Assembly (NCBI GenBank): GCA_004557975.1
Contig: SFEV01000004.1
Location: 1-64,000, forward strand
Direction of reading: 5' to 3'
From: Lachnospiraceae bacterium
Lineage (GTDB): Bacteria > Bacillota > Clostridia > Lachnospirales > Lachnospiraceae
Length of the DNA stretch: 64,000 nucleotides
The position numbers and the translations under genes were made by a program. Of this stretch, positions 35,339 through 43,476 are shown piece after piece; within the stretch, counting starts at the first letter, position 1; each line of letters begins with the position of its first letter. The notes below the pieces were generated by a model. The model was not told the origin of the DNA and made no database searches. It was given only the letters and a program-made list of their open reading frames with translations.

Positions 35339-38131
35339 TTGGATAAATATGAATACAACCTTAAGCTGGAGGAGATAGACAAGCTGGTTGATCAGGGAGA
35401 TTACGAGGAGGCCGCGAGTCTTGCGGATACGATTGACTGGAGAAGAGTCAGGAATGTCAGGACTCTTTGTCTGATCAGCGAAATTTACGAGGCATCGGGG
35501 AGACTGGAGGACAGCAAGAAGCTGCTGGTGCGCGCTTACCGCAAATCGCCGATGGGCAGAACGGTTCTTTACCGTCTCGTTGAAGTGACGACGGCGCTGA
35601 AGCAGTACGATGAGGCACTTGAATACTACACAGAGTATGTGCAGGCTGCTCCCCACGATAACAACCGCTACATACTGAAATATATGATTTACCGCGGCAG
35701 AGGCAGCTCTGTGGAGGAACTGATCGCCATTCTGGAGGAATATCTGGGCCAGGAGTATACGGAAAAATGGGCATATGAGCTTGCAAAACTGTATCAGCAG
35801 GCAGGACAGATGCAGAAGTGCTTCGCGGCGTGCGATGATCTTGTGCTGTGGTTCCACAGCGGAAAATACGTGCTGAAGGCACTGGAGCTGAAGAGGCGCT
35901 ACACGTCGCTGACGCCGAAGCAGCAGCAGATCTATGATGACTGTCTGCAGGAGGAGGCACAGCAGGACTATCTGGACGAGCCGGAGGAGGACAATATTAT
36001 CCGGAACGTGGAGAGCACGGACGGGGAAGTGATCGCAGAATCTATTATGGCCGAGACAGAGAAGTCCATTGCGGGAGAGATTGCTGCCCGCAAGGCTGAG
36101 CTGGACAAAGAGGCTGCAAGGCTCGATGCACTGAACGGTCTGCAGCAGACGGATGATTCCGCAGTATCTCTTGGCGATACGAAGCCGATTAACAAAGAAG
36201 CAGTGTCGGCAGCAGTTTCATCACCTGCCGGTCAGGATGATCAGACTGCAGAACCGGTGCAGGAGGCTGCAGAGACAGATGACAGGGATCTGAAGGTGGA
36301 GCTTGCGAAGAGCATGCGCAAAATCATCTCAGGTGTTGTGAAGCGGACAGAGGAAAATGAAGATGATATTCCGGCTGTCGTGGAATCAAAGATCCAGAAT
36401 ATCCAGAAGCTGACAGTTCCGGAGCCTGAGGAGCAGGCAGCGGCACAGCTTTCCATTGATGACATTCTTCTTTCCATGGGAGAGAAGGGCAAAAAGATTG
36501 CGGCTGAGGCAATGCAGGCACAGAAAATGGCCGAGGCGGAGCGTCAGGCGGCAGCCGAGAGGGAGGCAGCGAAACAGCTGTCTGCAGAACAGCAGGAGGC
36601 ACCGGTTTCCCCGCAGGAGGAAGAGACTGAGGAGGAGCAGGATGTGGAAAACCGCTCTCTGAGATCAGTGACTGCCGCAGCTGCAGATGAGCTGACGGAA
36701 ATGCAGAGGGAGGCTCTGCGCTATACAAATAATCCCGAGAAGCTTCTGAGAAATAAGAGCGCGCTTCCGACGTACTCGGAGGAGGATGATCTTGGCAAGA
36801 CGCGCAGAATTTTCAATACAAAGGAAGAACTGATGGAGGCTGCACGCAAGGAGATTCTTGCGGAGAAGACGATCCGGATTCCGACGGAGGAGATTTCCAG
36901 AAGAGTTCACGCAGCTGCTCCGGAGGAAGACAGTTATTCAGAGGATGACATTTTACCAGAGGAAGCAGCCAGAGTTCCTGAAAAGGAAATGGCTGACGGG
37001 TCATCCGGGATGTCGGAAGATGAGACGATTGAACTGCCGGGAAGCGGTGAGTCAGCCGGAGCCTGGGAAGATGGTACAGCCGGTGATAAGGAGATTGAAC
37101 TGCCGGGAAGCGACGAAGCAGCCGGAACCCGGGAAGATGGTACGGCCGGCGATGAGGAGATTGAACTGCCGGGAAGCGGTGAGTCAGCCGGAGCCTGGGA
37201 AAGTGGTACGGCCGGCGATGAGGAGATTGAACTGCCGGGAAGCGATGAGTCAGCCGGAACCTGGGAAGATGAGCAGCCGGAAGACGACGGAAGCGGGCTG
37301 CCGGAAAGTGACCGGGACGATGAAGCGTCAGAGCAGCCGGAAGATGGTGTATATGAGGATGAATATGAGGAAGATGAATATCTGAAAATTCCGCAGCATC
37401 TCAGAAAGCTGTTCAGCGGCTTTACGGAGATTGAATCTCTGGAGGATCAGATCGCAAATGCGATTATTCAGGCAGAGTCCAAGGGAGATGACCGCACCTC
37501 ACGCAGCGGAAATATTCTGATTTTCGGTGCTCATGGTTCCGGAAAGACTACTCTTGCCATGAATCTGGCAAAGGCGATTGCTCAGGATAAGGGCAATCAG
37601 GTCATGAAGATGGCGAAGATTTATGCGGCAGATCTGAACCGCAAGGATATCGCGGCTACGATCGCGAAGATTGCAGGCGGTACTCTGATTATCGAGGAGG
37701 CCGGAGATCTGGAGCCGAATACGGTTGAACAGCTTACGACTGCCATGGAATTCCGTACGGACGGCCTGATTATTATTCTGGAAGACGAGCAGCAGTATAT
37801 CCATGAGCTGCTGATGCGTCATCCGCGCTTCACAATGAAATTTACGGCGCAGATTTATATTCCGGTCTATACTGCCGAGGAACTGGCAATGTTTGGGCAG
37901 ATTTATGCCAACGCCCAGGATTACGTCATCGGAGAGGAAGGTCTGGAGGCACTCTATGAGAAGATTTCTGCAGCTTCCGCAAGCGGTACGGAAGTGGCTA
38001 TCGGAGATGTGATTGCAATGGTATCAAAAGCGATCCAGAATTCCAATAAATTCTTCCGCAAGATGTCAATGGGCAAGAAGCGTTATGATGAGAATGATTA
38101 TATTATTCTGTTTGCAAAGGATTTCAGATAG
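35339..38131 (+). CDS. Large TPR-like protein with C-terminal P-loop ATPase
   Basis: 930 residues. Start taken as TTG 35339 with GAGGTGA 5 nt before it; GTG 35330 is the alternative. Residues ~1-190 form helical tetratricopeptide-like repeats, ~190-680 is an acidic, low-complexity region including four 22-residue repeats, and ~690-930 is an ATPase with Walker A GAHGSGKTT, a Walker B-like TLIIEEAGDL and LIIILEDE. The architecture is AAA-like and reminiscent of large uncharacterised Lachnospiraceae proteins. No signal peptide, so cytosolic. The role is unknown; a scaffold at the envelope or division site is a guess only. Confidence 0.75.
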   Translation: MDKYEYNLKLEEIDKLVDQGDYEEAASLADTIDWRRVRNVRTLCLISEIYEASGRLEDSKKLLVRAYRKSPMGRTVLYRLVEVTTALKQYDEALEYYTEYVQAAPHDNNRYILKYMIYRGRGSSVEELIAILEEYLGQEYTEKWAYELAKLYQQAGQMQKCFAACDDLVLWFHSGKYVLKALELKRRYTSLTPKQQQIYDDCLQEEAQQDYLDEPEEDNIIRNVESTDGEVIAESIMAETEKSIAGEIAARKAELDKEAARLDALNGLQQTDDSAVSLGDTKPINKEAVSAAVSSPAGQDDQTAEPVQEAAETDDRDLKVELAKSMRKIISGVVKRTEENEDDIPAVVESKIQNIQKLTVPEPEEQAAAQLSIDDILLSMGEKGKKIAAEAMQAQKMAEAERQAAAEREAAKQLSAEQQEAPVSPQEEETEEEQDVENRSLRSVTAAAADELTEMQREALRYTNNPEKLLRNKSALPTYSEEDDLGKTRRIFNTKEELMEAARKEILAEKTIRIPTEEISRRVHAAAPEEDSYSEDDILPEEAARVPEKEMADGSSGMSEDETIELPGSGESAGAWEDGTAGDKEIELPGSDEAAGTREDGTAGDEEIELPGSGESAGAWESGTAGDEEIELPGSDESAGTWEDEQPEDDGSGLPESDRDDEASEQPEDGVYEDEYEEDEYLKIPQHLRKLFSGFTEIESLEDQIANAIIQAESKGDDRTSRSGNILIFGAHGSGKTTLAMNLAKAIAQDKGNQVMKMAKIYAADLNRKDIAATIAKIAGGTLIIEEAGDLEPNTVEQLTTAMEFRTDGLIIILEDEQQYIHELLMRHPRFTMKFTAQIYIPVYTAEELAMFGQIYANAQDYVIGEEGLEALYEKISAASASGTEVAIGDVIAMVSKAIQNSNKFFRKMSMGKKRYDENDYIILFAKDFR
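37028..37291 (+). repeat. Four 66-bp repeats inside the ATPase gene
   Basis: Units starting ATTGAACTGCCGGGAAGC lie at 37028, 37094, 37160 and 37226 with an exact 66-bp period, encoding 22-residue acidic repeats of the type IELPGSGESAGAWEDGTAGD. Confidence 0.9.
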
Positions 38132-38180
38132 AATCGTATATCAGGAAAACTGCAGTTATAAATGAAAAGATACGCAAAAT

Positions 38181-38232
38181 AAGGCTGTCGCAGAACAGAA
38201 TCCGGGAGGAAAACTGTTTGCGGCAGCCTTTT
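38181..38232 (+). terminator. Terminator of the ATPase gene (same family as 28480)
   Basis: AAGGCTGTCGCAGA (38181-38194) pairs with TTTGCGGCAGCCTT (38217-38230, two G-U pairs) and continues CAG/CTG inside; followed by TTTTG. Its arm shares GGCTGTCGCAGAAC with the murA terminator. Confidence 0.8.
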
Positions 38233-38262
38233 GTTGTCTGCATCAGCCGCTGGCTGACAGGA

Positions 38263-39480
38263 TTATTCTGCGTATTTTTCGAGAAGCTTCAGCACAATGT
38301 CCACTGCAGTGTCCATGCCCTCTGCGGTGATATGCTCGTATGGTCCGTGGAATGCATGGCCGCCTGTGCCGAGATTCGGGCAGGGAAGTCCCATAAAGCT
38401 CAGGCGTGCACCGTCCGTTCCTCCTCTGACCGGAGCTGTAAACGGATCAAGCCCCATGTCGCGGATCACAGCCTTTACATTTTCAATCATGTGCAGACAT
38501 GGACGGATCATTTCTTCCATATTACGGTACTGATCCTGGAGGGTCAGCACGACGGTTCCGGCTCCGTAGCGTTCGTTCACCGTTTTTTCGATGTGGCGCA
38601 GAAGCTTTTTGCGCGATTCAAAGCTGTGTCCGTCGTGATCCCGCACAATGTATTCCAGCTTCGCGTGCTCCACCGTTCCCTCCATGTGGCACAGGTGGAA
38701 GAAACCCTCGTACATTTCTGTGTGCTCCGGACGGTCACAGACCGGCAGCATCTGATGAATTTCCATGGCAACGTTGGAAGCATTGACCATTTTGTCCTTT
38801 GCATCGCCAGGGTGGATATTGACACCGTTTATTTCGAAAGATGCACCGCATGCGTTGAAATTCTCGTAGACTACCTCTGTCTCGATCCCACCGTCCAGGG
38901 TGTAAGCAAAATCTGCTCCGAAATGGGCGATGTCAAACTCGTCAGCGCCGCGCCCCACCTCTTCATCCGGAGTAAATCCGATGCATACCTTACCGTGAGG
39001 GTGGCCGCCCTCAAGCAGTTTTTCTGCCACTGTCATAATCTCGGCAATTCCTGCCTTGTCATCCGCGCCCAGCAGCGTGGTTCCGTCGGTTGTGATCAGA
39101 GTGCGTCCTTTCATGGATGAAAGGTGCGGAAAATTCCTGACGGTCAGGACGCGCCCGCTCTCTCCGAGAACAACGTCTGTGCCGTCATAATTTTCGATGA
39201 TCTGCGGTCTGACGTGCTCGCCGCAGAAATCGGGAGCCGTATCCATATGAGCGATCAGGCCGATGGCCGGGGCTTTTTCGCAGCCGGGGGAGGCCGGAAT
39301 GGATGCATATACGTAGCATTTACCGTCAACGTGTGCGTCTGTGACGCCCATCTCCTGCAGCTCTTTTACAAGGATATTTGCCAGATCAAACTGGCGTGAT
39401 GTGGATGGAACGGTGGTACTGTCGTCATCACTTGTCGTGTACACCGTTACGTAATTCAATAATCGTTCAACTGCCCGCAT
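38263..39480 (-). CDS. pepT: Peptidase T (tripeptide aminopeptidase)
   Basis: 405 residues; the ATG at 39480 has AGGAGGG in front, and earlier in-frame ATGs lack one. Zinc metallopeptidase of the M20 family that releases the N-terminal residue from tripeptides. Motifs: GLIAHMDTAPDFCGE (first metal ligands), LLGADDKAGIAEI (bridging Asp), GFTPDEEVGRGAD (catalytic Glu-Glu), DFAYTLDGG and the C-terminal GTGGHAFHGPYE (His ligand). Length fits PepT. Cytosolic peptide use suits the peptide-uptake genes at the right end. Confidence 0.96.
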   Translation of the reverse strand: MRAVERLLNYVTVYTTSDDDSTTVPSTSRQFDLANILVKELQEMGVTDAHVDGKCYVYASIPASPGCEKAPAIGLIAHMDTAPDFCGEHVRPQIIENYDGTDVVLGESGRVLTVRNFPHLSSMKGRTLITTDGTTLLGADDKAGIAEIMTVAEKLLEGGHPHGKVCIGFTPDEEVGRGADEFDIAHFGADFAYTLDGGIETEVVYENFNACGASFEINGVNIHPGDAKDKMVNASNVAMEIHQMLPVCDRPEHTEMYEGFFHLCHMEGTVEHAKLEYIVRDHDGHSFESRKKLLRHIEKTVNERYGAGTVVLTLQDQYRNMEEMIRPCLHMIENVKAVIRDMGLDPFTAPVRGGTDGARLSFMGLPCPNLGTGGHAFHGPYEHITAEGMDTAVDIVLKLLEKYAE

Positions 39481-39531
39481 GGGAGTCCCTCCTGATATCA
39501 TAGTATAATGTCCGTTCATCTTGAAATAATA

Positions 39532-39555
39532 CCGCCGGGCCGTCAGGCCCGGCGG
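39532..39555 (-). terminator. Strong terminator downstream of the cytidylate-kinase-like gene
   Basis: CCGCCGGGCC (39532-39541) pairs exactly with GGCCCGGCGG (39546-39555) with a 4-nt loop; on the minus strand it is followed by TATTATTT. A second weaker stem (CCGGAAA/TTTCCGG) lies at about 39574-39594. It separates the 40219 transcript from pepT. Confidence 0.85.
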
Positions 39556-39607
39556 CATCTGGCCGGAAAACACTCAAAAATGCTTTCCGGCTGCTTTATT
39601 CTGTGTT

Positions 39608-40219
39608 TTACAGAAGACCTCTGCTTTTAATGTAGTTGATAAGCAGATCCACAGAAGCATCGATGCCGATGGAGCTGCTCTCCAGACATAAATTGTAGCT
39701 GGCTGCCATGCCCCATTTCTTTTCCGACTGGAAATTGTAGTAGCTGGCACGCTTTTTGTCTGTCTTGCCGAGCATTTCCCGGGCTTTTGCATCTGTAACC
39801 TGATACTCATCTGCGACACGTCCGGCGCGGAAATCCTGGCTGGCGTGTACAAAGACGCTTACCAGCTCCGGAACATCGCGCAGGATATAATCTGCACAGC
39901 GGCCTACGATTACGCAGGATTCCTCTGAAAGCTTGCGGATGGTATCGTAATTTGCCTGGTAGATCTGCTGGTCAATAGTCGGTCCTGTATACATCACTGA
40001 CGGATAAATATCCATTACGATGGAATACAGAAGGCTGTTGGTGGGCTTTTCGTCGTAGCTCTCCAGAACCTTCTCGCACAGGCCGCTCTGCTTTGCAATC
40101 AGCTTGATCAGCTCTTTGTCGTAAAATTTGATTCCCAGTTTTTTCGCCAGCTTTTCTCCTATTTCATGACCTCCGCTGCCGAACTGTCTTCCGATGGTTA
40201 CTATTACCTTTTTTGCCAT
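39608..40219 (-). CDS. Cytidylate kinase-like family protein
   Basis: 203 residues. P-loop motif IGRQFGSGGHEIGEKLAKKLG at residues ~9-29 (GxxxSGGxxI form typical of the cytidylate_kin2 family), IVGRCADYIL, then DKKRASYYNF and a C-terminal SVDLLINYIK. Members resemble CMP kinase, but the stand-alone family has no settled substrate. A GGGAGGG site precedes the ATG on the minus strand. Monocistronic with the strong terminator below. Confidence 0.9.
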   Translation of the reverse strand: MAKKVIVTIGRQFGSGGHEIGEKLAKKLGIKFYDKELIKLIAKQSGLCEKVLESYDEKPTNSLLYSIVMDIYPSVMYTGPTIDQQIYQANYDTIRKLSEESCVIVGRCADYILRDVPELVSVFVHASQDFRAGRVADEYQVTDAKAREMLGKTDKKRASYYNFQSEKKWGMAASYNLCLESSSIGIDASVDLLINYIKSRGLL

Positions 40220-40458
40220 AATCTATCCCTCCCGTCACAACTTTTCGCTCTGTATACGGTTCACTATCAGGTTGTCGGAAAGTGGATACAGAACTGTGTA
40301 TTCAGTATAACACAGAAATCCCGTTTGGTGCAAAATAAATTGTATATTTTCTATTTTCCCAGAATATGTTACACTGTTGTATATACAATTAAAAAAGAAC
40401 TGCTTCCCGGAGTTAAGTATTGCCTGTGATACTGCGGGGGCAGGAGAGGAGGAAAAAT

Positions 40459-41094
40459 ATGTCACCAAAGAAACAGTATTATGAGAATCTGGCAGCCTCT
40501 GTAATTAAGGGGCTGGAGAAGCGCCATATGGAAGGCTATTATTTTGACACGGCAGAAGAAGCGGTACAGAAGATCATGTCCATGATACCGGAGGGTTCCT
40601 CCGTTTCCTGGGGAGGTTCCATGACGCTTACCCAGTCAGGTATGATGGATGCACTGAAAGCTTCCGGCCTGGAGCTGATTGACCGCGGTGCTGCCTCATC
40701 GCCGGAGGAGAAGAAGGCGCTGGAGCGCAGAGCGTTCGGGGCAGATTATTATTTTATGAGTGCCAATGCAATTACAGCGGACGGAGAGCTGGTGAATACA
40801 GACGGCAACGGTAATCGTGTCGCTGCGCTTGTATACGGTCCGGATCACGTGATGATTCTCGCCGGAATGAATAAGGTGGCTCTCGATGTGGAGAGTGCGA
40901 TGAAGCGTGTGCATATGAACGCCGCACCGCCAAACGCTGTGCGCCTGAATCTCAAAACGCCGTGCAGTCTGACGGGTGTCTGCAAAGAATGTCTCAGTGC
41001 AGACTGTATCTGTGCTCACACTGTGGTCACACGGTACAACCGCATTGCAGGGCGCATCAAGGTATTTCTGATCGGGGAAGAGATGGGATTCTGA
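40459..41094 (+). CDS. LUD-domain protein (lactate utilization-like)
   Basis: 211 residues from ATG 40459 (GAGAGGAGG 6 nt before). LUD/DUF162 domain: VSWGGSMTLTQSGMMDALK, EKKALERRAFGADYYFMSANAI, NTDGNGNRVAALVYGPDHVM and a C-terminal cysteine group TGVCKECLSADCICAH that may bind metal. Related proteins (LutC/LutB parts) take part in oxidising lactate to pyruvate; stand-alone Lachnospiraceae members are uncharacterised, and no LutA/LutB gene is adjacent. Confidence 0.88.
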   Translation: MSPKKQYYENLAASVIKGLEKRHMEGYYFDTAEEAVQKIMSMIPEGSSVSWGGSMTLTQSGMMDALKASGLELIDRGAASSPEEKKALERRAFGADYYFMSANAITADGELVNTDGNGNRVAALVYGPDHVMILAGMNKVALDVESAMKRVHMNAAPPNAVRLNLKTPCSLTGVCKECLSADCICAHTVVTRYNRIAGRIKVFLIGEEMGF

Positions 41095-41138
41095 TGAAGC
41101 GAATGGTTCTTTAGCGGCCATATTGACAGGAGGGAGAG

Positions 41139-42428
41139 ATGGTTATGAAAGATTATCTGAACATAGGGAAAAAATATCTGATACTCGCGGCTGCGATGCT
41201 GCTCTGCCTCTGTATTACCATACCGGTTTTTGCGGAGGAAGAGGCGAAACAGATTGTGATCAGGGAGAGTGCATCTCTAGGTCCGGATACGGTGGGCTTT
41301 CTGGCGGAGCTGCCGGAGGCTGTATCCGGAAGCTATGATGTTTACCGGGCGGCGCAGGATCCTGCGGCCGGGGGACAGCTTGAGAAGATTGATTCTGTTC
41401 TGCTGACCGGAACGTGGACCAGCGACGGAACTTACTGGAGAAAATCGGGAGTGAATGGGAAAATAACGTGCTATGCGCAGGATTCGGAGCTGGAGGGTGA
41501 GGTCATATTCTGTGATACGGGGTTGTCGCTCGGACGCGTTTATTATTACCAGATTGTACTGAATGACACCTGGTCGGAAATGACGGTTTCCTCCAATATC
41601 ATTTCCGCTCAGACGGAACTGGCTGTGCCGGAGCTCCTGAAATGCTATGCATCGTCCAACACGACGGTCAAAATCTCATGGCAGAAATCTTCCAAAGCAC
41701 AGGGCTACGAGATTTTCCGCAAATCCGGAGGCAAATGGACGCGCGTCAAAATAATCAAAAAAGGTTCTGCAACGTCAGTGACTCTGAAAAAGCAGACATC
41801 GGGAAAAACGTATCAGTACAGAATACGGGCTTACCGCAAGGTGAACGGAGAGAAGGTTTACAGCGCTTACAGTATGGCGTGCAAGGTTAAACTGAAGAAT
41901 CCGACTGTGAAAGGTACATACAGTTCCGGCAGTGTCTACGGTCCGTCTCTGAGCAGCAGTGAGCTGGCTGATGTCCGCAGAGTAGTTCAGAGCTTTAAGG
42001 ATAATTTTATCCGCAGCGGAATGAGTGATTATGAGAAGGCGTGGGCAGCATTTTCCTATATCCGCGCAAACTGTGATTATGCATGGAGGGGCTGGCAGTA
42101 CAACCGCGCGAACACAGCATGGGGCGCTCTGGTGTACGGGGAAGCCCAGTGCTCCGGCTATGCGAGGGGAATGAAAGCGCTCTGTGATGCGATCGGTGTT
42201 CCATGCCGGTACGTCCATGCAAACAGCAAAGCAGTCAATCCCAGCCATCAGTGGAATCAGGTCAAAATCGGAGGAAAGTGGTATGTTCTCGACGCTCAGG
42301 GAGGATTTTTCCTGGTCGGATCTCAGACATGGAAGAAGAGCATGGGTATGTACTGGAATGAGAGCGGATTGCCGAAAGTAAATAAAACGGATCATCCGAA
42401 GGGCGGATTTGTATCGAGTGAAATGTGA
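41139..42428 (+). CDS. Secreted transglutaminase-like protein with Fn3-type domain
   Basis: 429 residues. Sec signal peptide ending near IPVFA-EEE (residue ~32). An unassigned N-terminal part (~33-165) is followed by an Fn3-like domain (~168-255: VKISWQKSSKAQGYEIFRK, YQYRIRAYRKVNG) and a transglutaminase core (~285-410): catalytic Cys in AQCSGYARGMKALCDAIG, His in SHQWNQVKIGGKWYVLDAQGG. Probably a surface or exported peptidase/cross-linker. ATG 41145 is an equally good start (AGGAGGG lies 4 or 10 nt away). Ends in a strong terminator. Confidence 0.87.
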   Translation: MVMKDYLNIGKKYLILAAAMLLCLCITIPVFAEEEAKQIVIRESASLGPDTVGFLAELPEAVSGSYDVYRAAQDPAAGGQLEKIDSVLLTGTWTSDGTYWRKSGVNGKITCYAQDSELEGEVIFCDTGLSLGRVYYYQIVLNDTWSEMTVSSNIISAQTELAVPELLKCYASSNTTVKISWQKSSKAQGYEIFRKSGGKWTRVKIIKKGSATSVTLKKQTSGKTYQYRIRAYRKVNGEKVYSAYSMACKVKLKNPTVKGTYSSGSVYGPSLSSSELADVRRVVQSFKDNFIRSGMSDYEKAWAAFSYIRANCDYAWRGWQYNRANTAWGALVYGEAQCSGYARGMKALCDAIGVPCRYVHANSKAVNPSHQWNQVKIGGKWYVLDAQGGFFLVGSQTWKKSMGMYWNESGLPKVNKTDHPKGGFVSSEM

Positions 42429-42461
42429 CGGCAGGTCATTGCAGATGACAGAACAGAAGGA

Positions 42462-42498
42462 AGGGATTCCCGCGGGGTGTGTGGGAATCCCTTTTTTT
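42462..42498 (+). terminator. Strong rho-independent terminator
   Basis: AGGGATTCCC (42462-42471) pairs exactly with GGGAATCCCT (42483-42492), followed by a run of T to 42498. Confidence 0.93.
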
Positions 42499-42526
42499 CA
42501 GAATTTTGTGGACAACTGTTCCCGGG

Positions 42527-42555
42527 TTGAAATGGAACTGTGGATATGTTAAAAT
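42527..42555 (+). promoter_or_regulatory. Promoter of the surface-polymer cluster
   Basis: TTGAAA (42527-42532), 17-bp spacer, TAAAAT (42550-42555), 50 bp before the permease gene. It probably drives the run of same-strand genes to 54482; no strong terminator was seen in between. Confidence 0.75.
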
Positions 42556-42604
42556 ATTATGATATTTAACCGAATCAGGACGATAAAAGATACGGAGGAA
42601 TGAG

Positions 42605-43396
42605 ATGAATCTGCTGCAATACAGGATTAAGACGTTATATAAATATCAGGATCTGATCAAGGAGCTTGTGGGGAGAGACCTGAAGCTGAAATACAGGAGA
42701 AGCTTTCTGGGATATGTATGGAGTATCCTGAATCCCCTTCTGACTATGATTGTTCTTACGATTGTATTTTCAGAGCTGCTGGGAAAGAAAATTGAGAATT
42801 ACCCGGTATTCCTGCTGACCGGCCGTATGCTGTATGATTTCCTGAAGGTCAGCACGACCAACGCGATGAAATCGGTGACGGGAAATGCACCGCTTTTGCG
42901 AAAGGTGTATGTACCGAAGTACATTTTCACGCTGTCCAAGGTGACCAGCTCCATGGTGGATATGGTGTTTTCGCTGGCAGCGCTTCTGATCGTCATGGTG
43001 GCCACCGGAGCACGGTTCCACTGGCAGATGCTTCTGACACCGCTTGTGGTAATACAGATTTATTTATTCTGCTGCGGCCTTGGATTTTTCCTTGCACAGC
43101 TTAACGTATTTTTCAGAGATATCCAGCATATTTACAGTGTTGTTCTGACTGCCTGGCTGTATCTGACACCGATTATGTATGACGTGGAGCGTTTGCCGAT
43201 GGAATGGCTGCGGATTGGGGTAAAAGTCTTTAATCCGCTGTATTATTACGTTGCACAGTTCAGAGATCTTGTTTATTATGGACGGTTCCCGGGACCGAGA
43301 ATCTTCTGGGGAGGCTGGATTATGGCGTTTCTGATGCTGTTTATCGGAACGTGGTCCTTCCAGAGAACGAAAGACAAATTTATACTGTATATCTGA
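42605..43396 (+). CDS. ABC-2 type polysaccharide/teichoic acid export permease
   Basis: 263 residues, GGAGG upstream. Six membrane helices and the TagG/RfbA-type start LVGRDLKLKYRRSFLGYVWSILNPLL (residues ~22-48) identify an ABC-2 permease that exports lipid-linked teichoic acid, O-antigen-like or capsular glycans. The ATPase partner is the next gene, starting 80 nt after the stop of this one. Whether the cargo is wall teichoic acid or another glycan follows from the neighbours: CDP-glycerol/ribitol-type and galactofuranose genes. Confidence 0.92.
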   Translation: MNLLQYRIKTLYKYQDLIKELVGRDLKLKYRRSFLGYVWSILNPLLTMIVLTIVFSELLGKKIENYPVFLLTGRMLYDFLKVSTTNAMKSVTGNAPLLRKVYVPKYIFTLSKVTSSMVDMVFSLAALLIVMVATGARFHWQMLLTPLVVIQIYLFCCGLGFFLAQLNVFFRDIQHIYSVVLTAWLYLTPIMYDVERLPMEWLRIGVKVFNPLYYYVAQFRDLVYYGRFPGPRIFWGGWIMAFLMLFIGTWSFQRTKDKFILYI

Positions 43397-43476
43397 TGTC
43401 CGGTTATGAGGAAGCTGGCTGTGAATATCTGCTCAGAGGAAGAGATGATGCAGCCGGTGCGCATTTGGAGGAGAGA

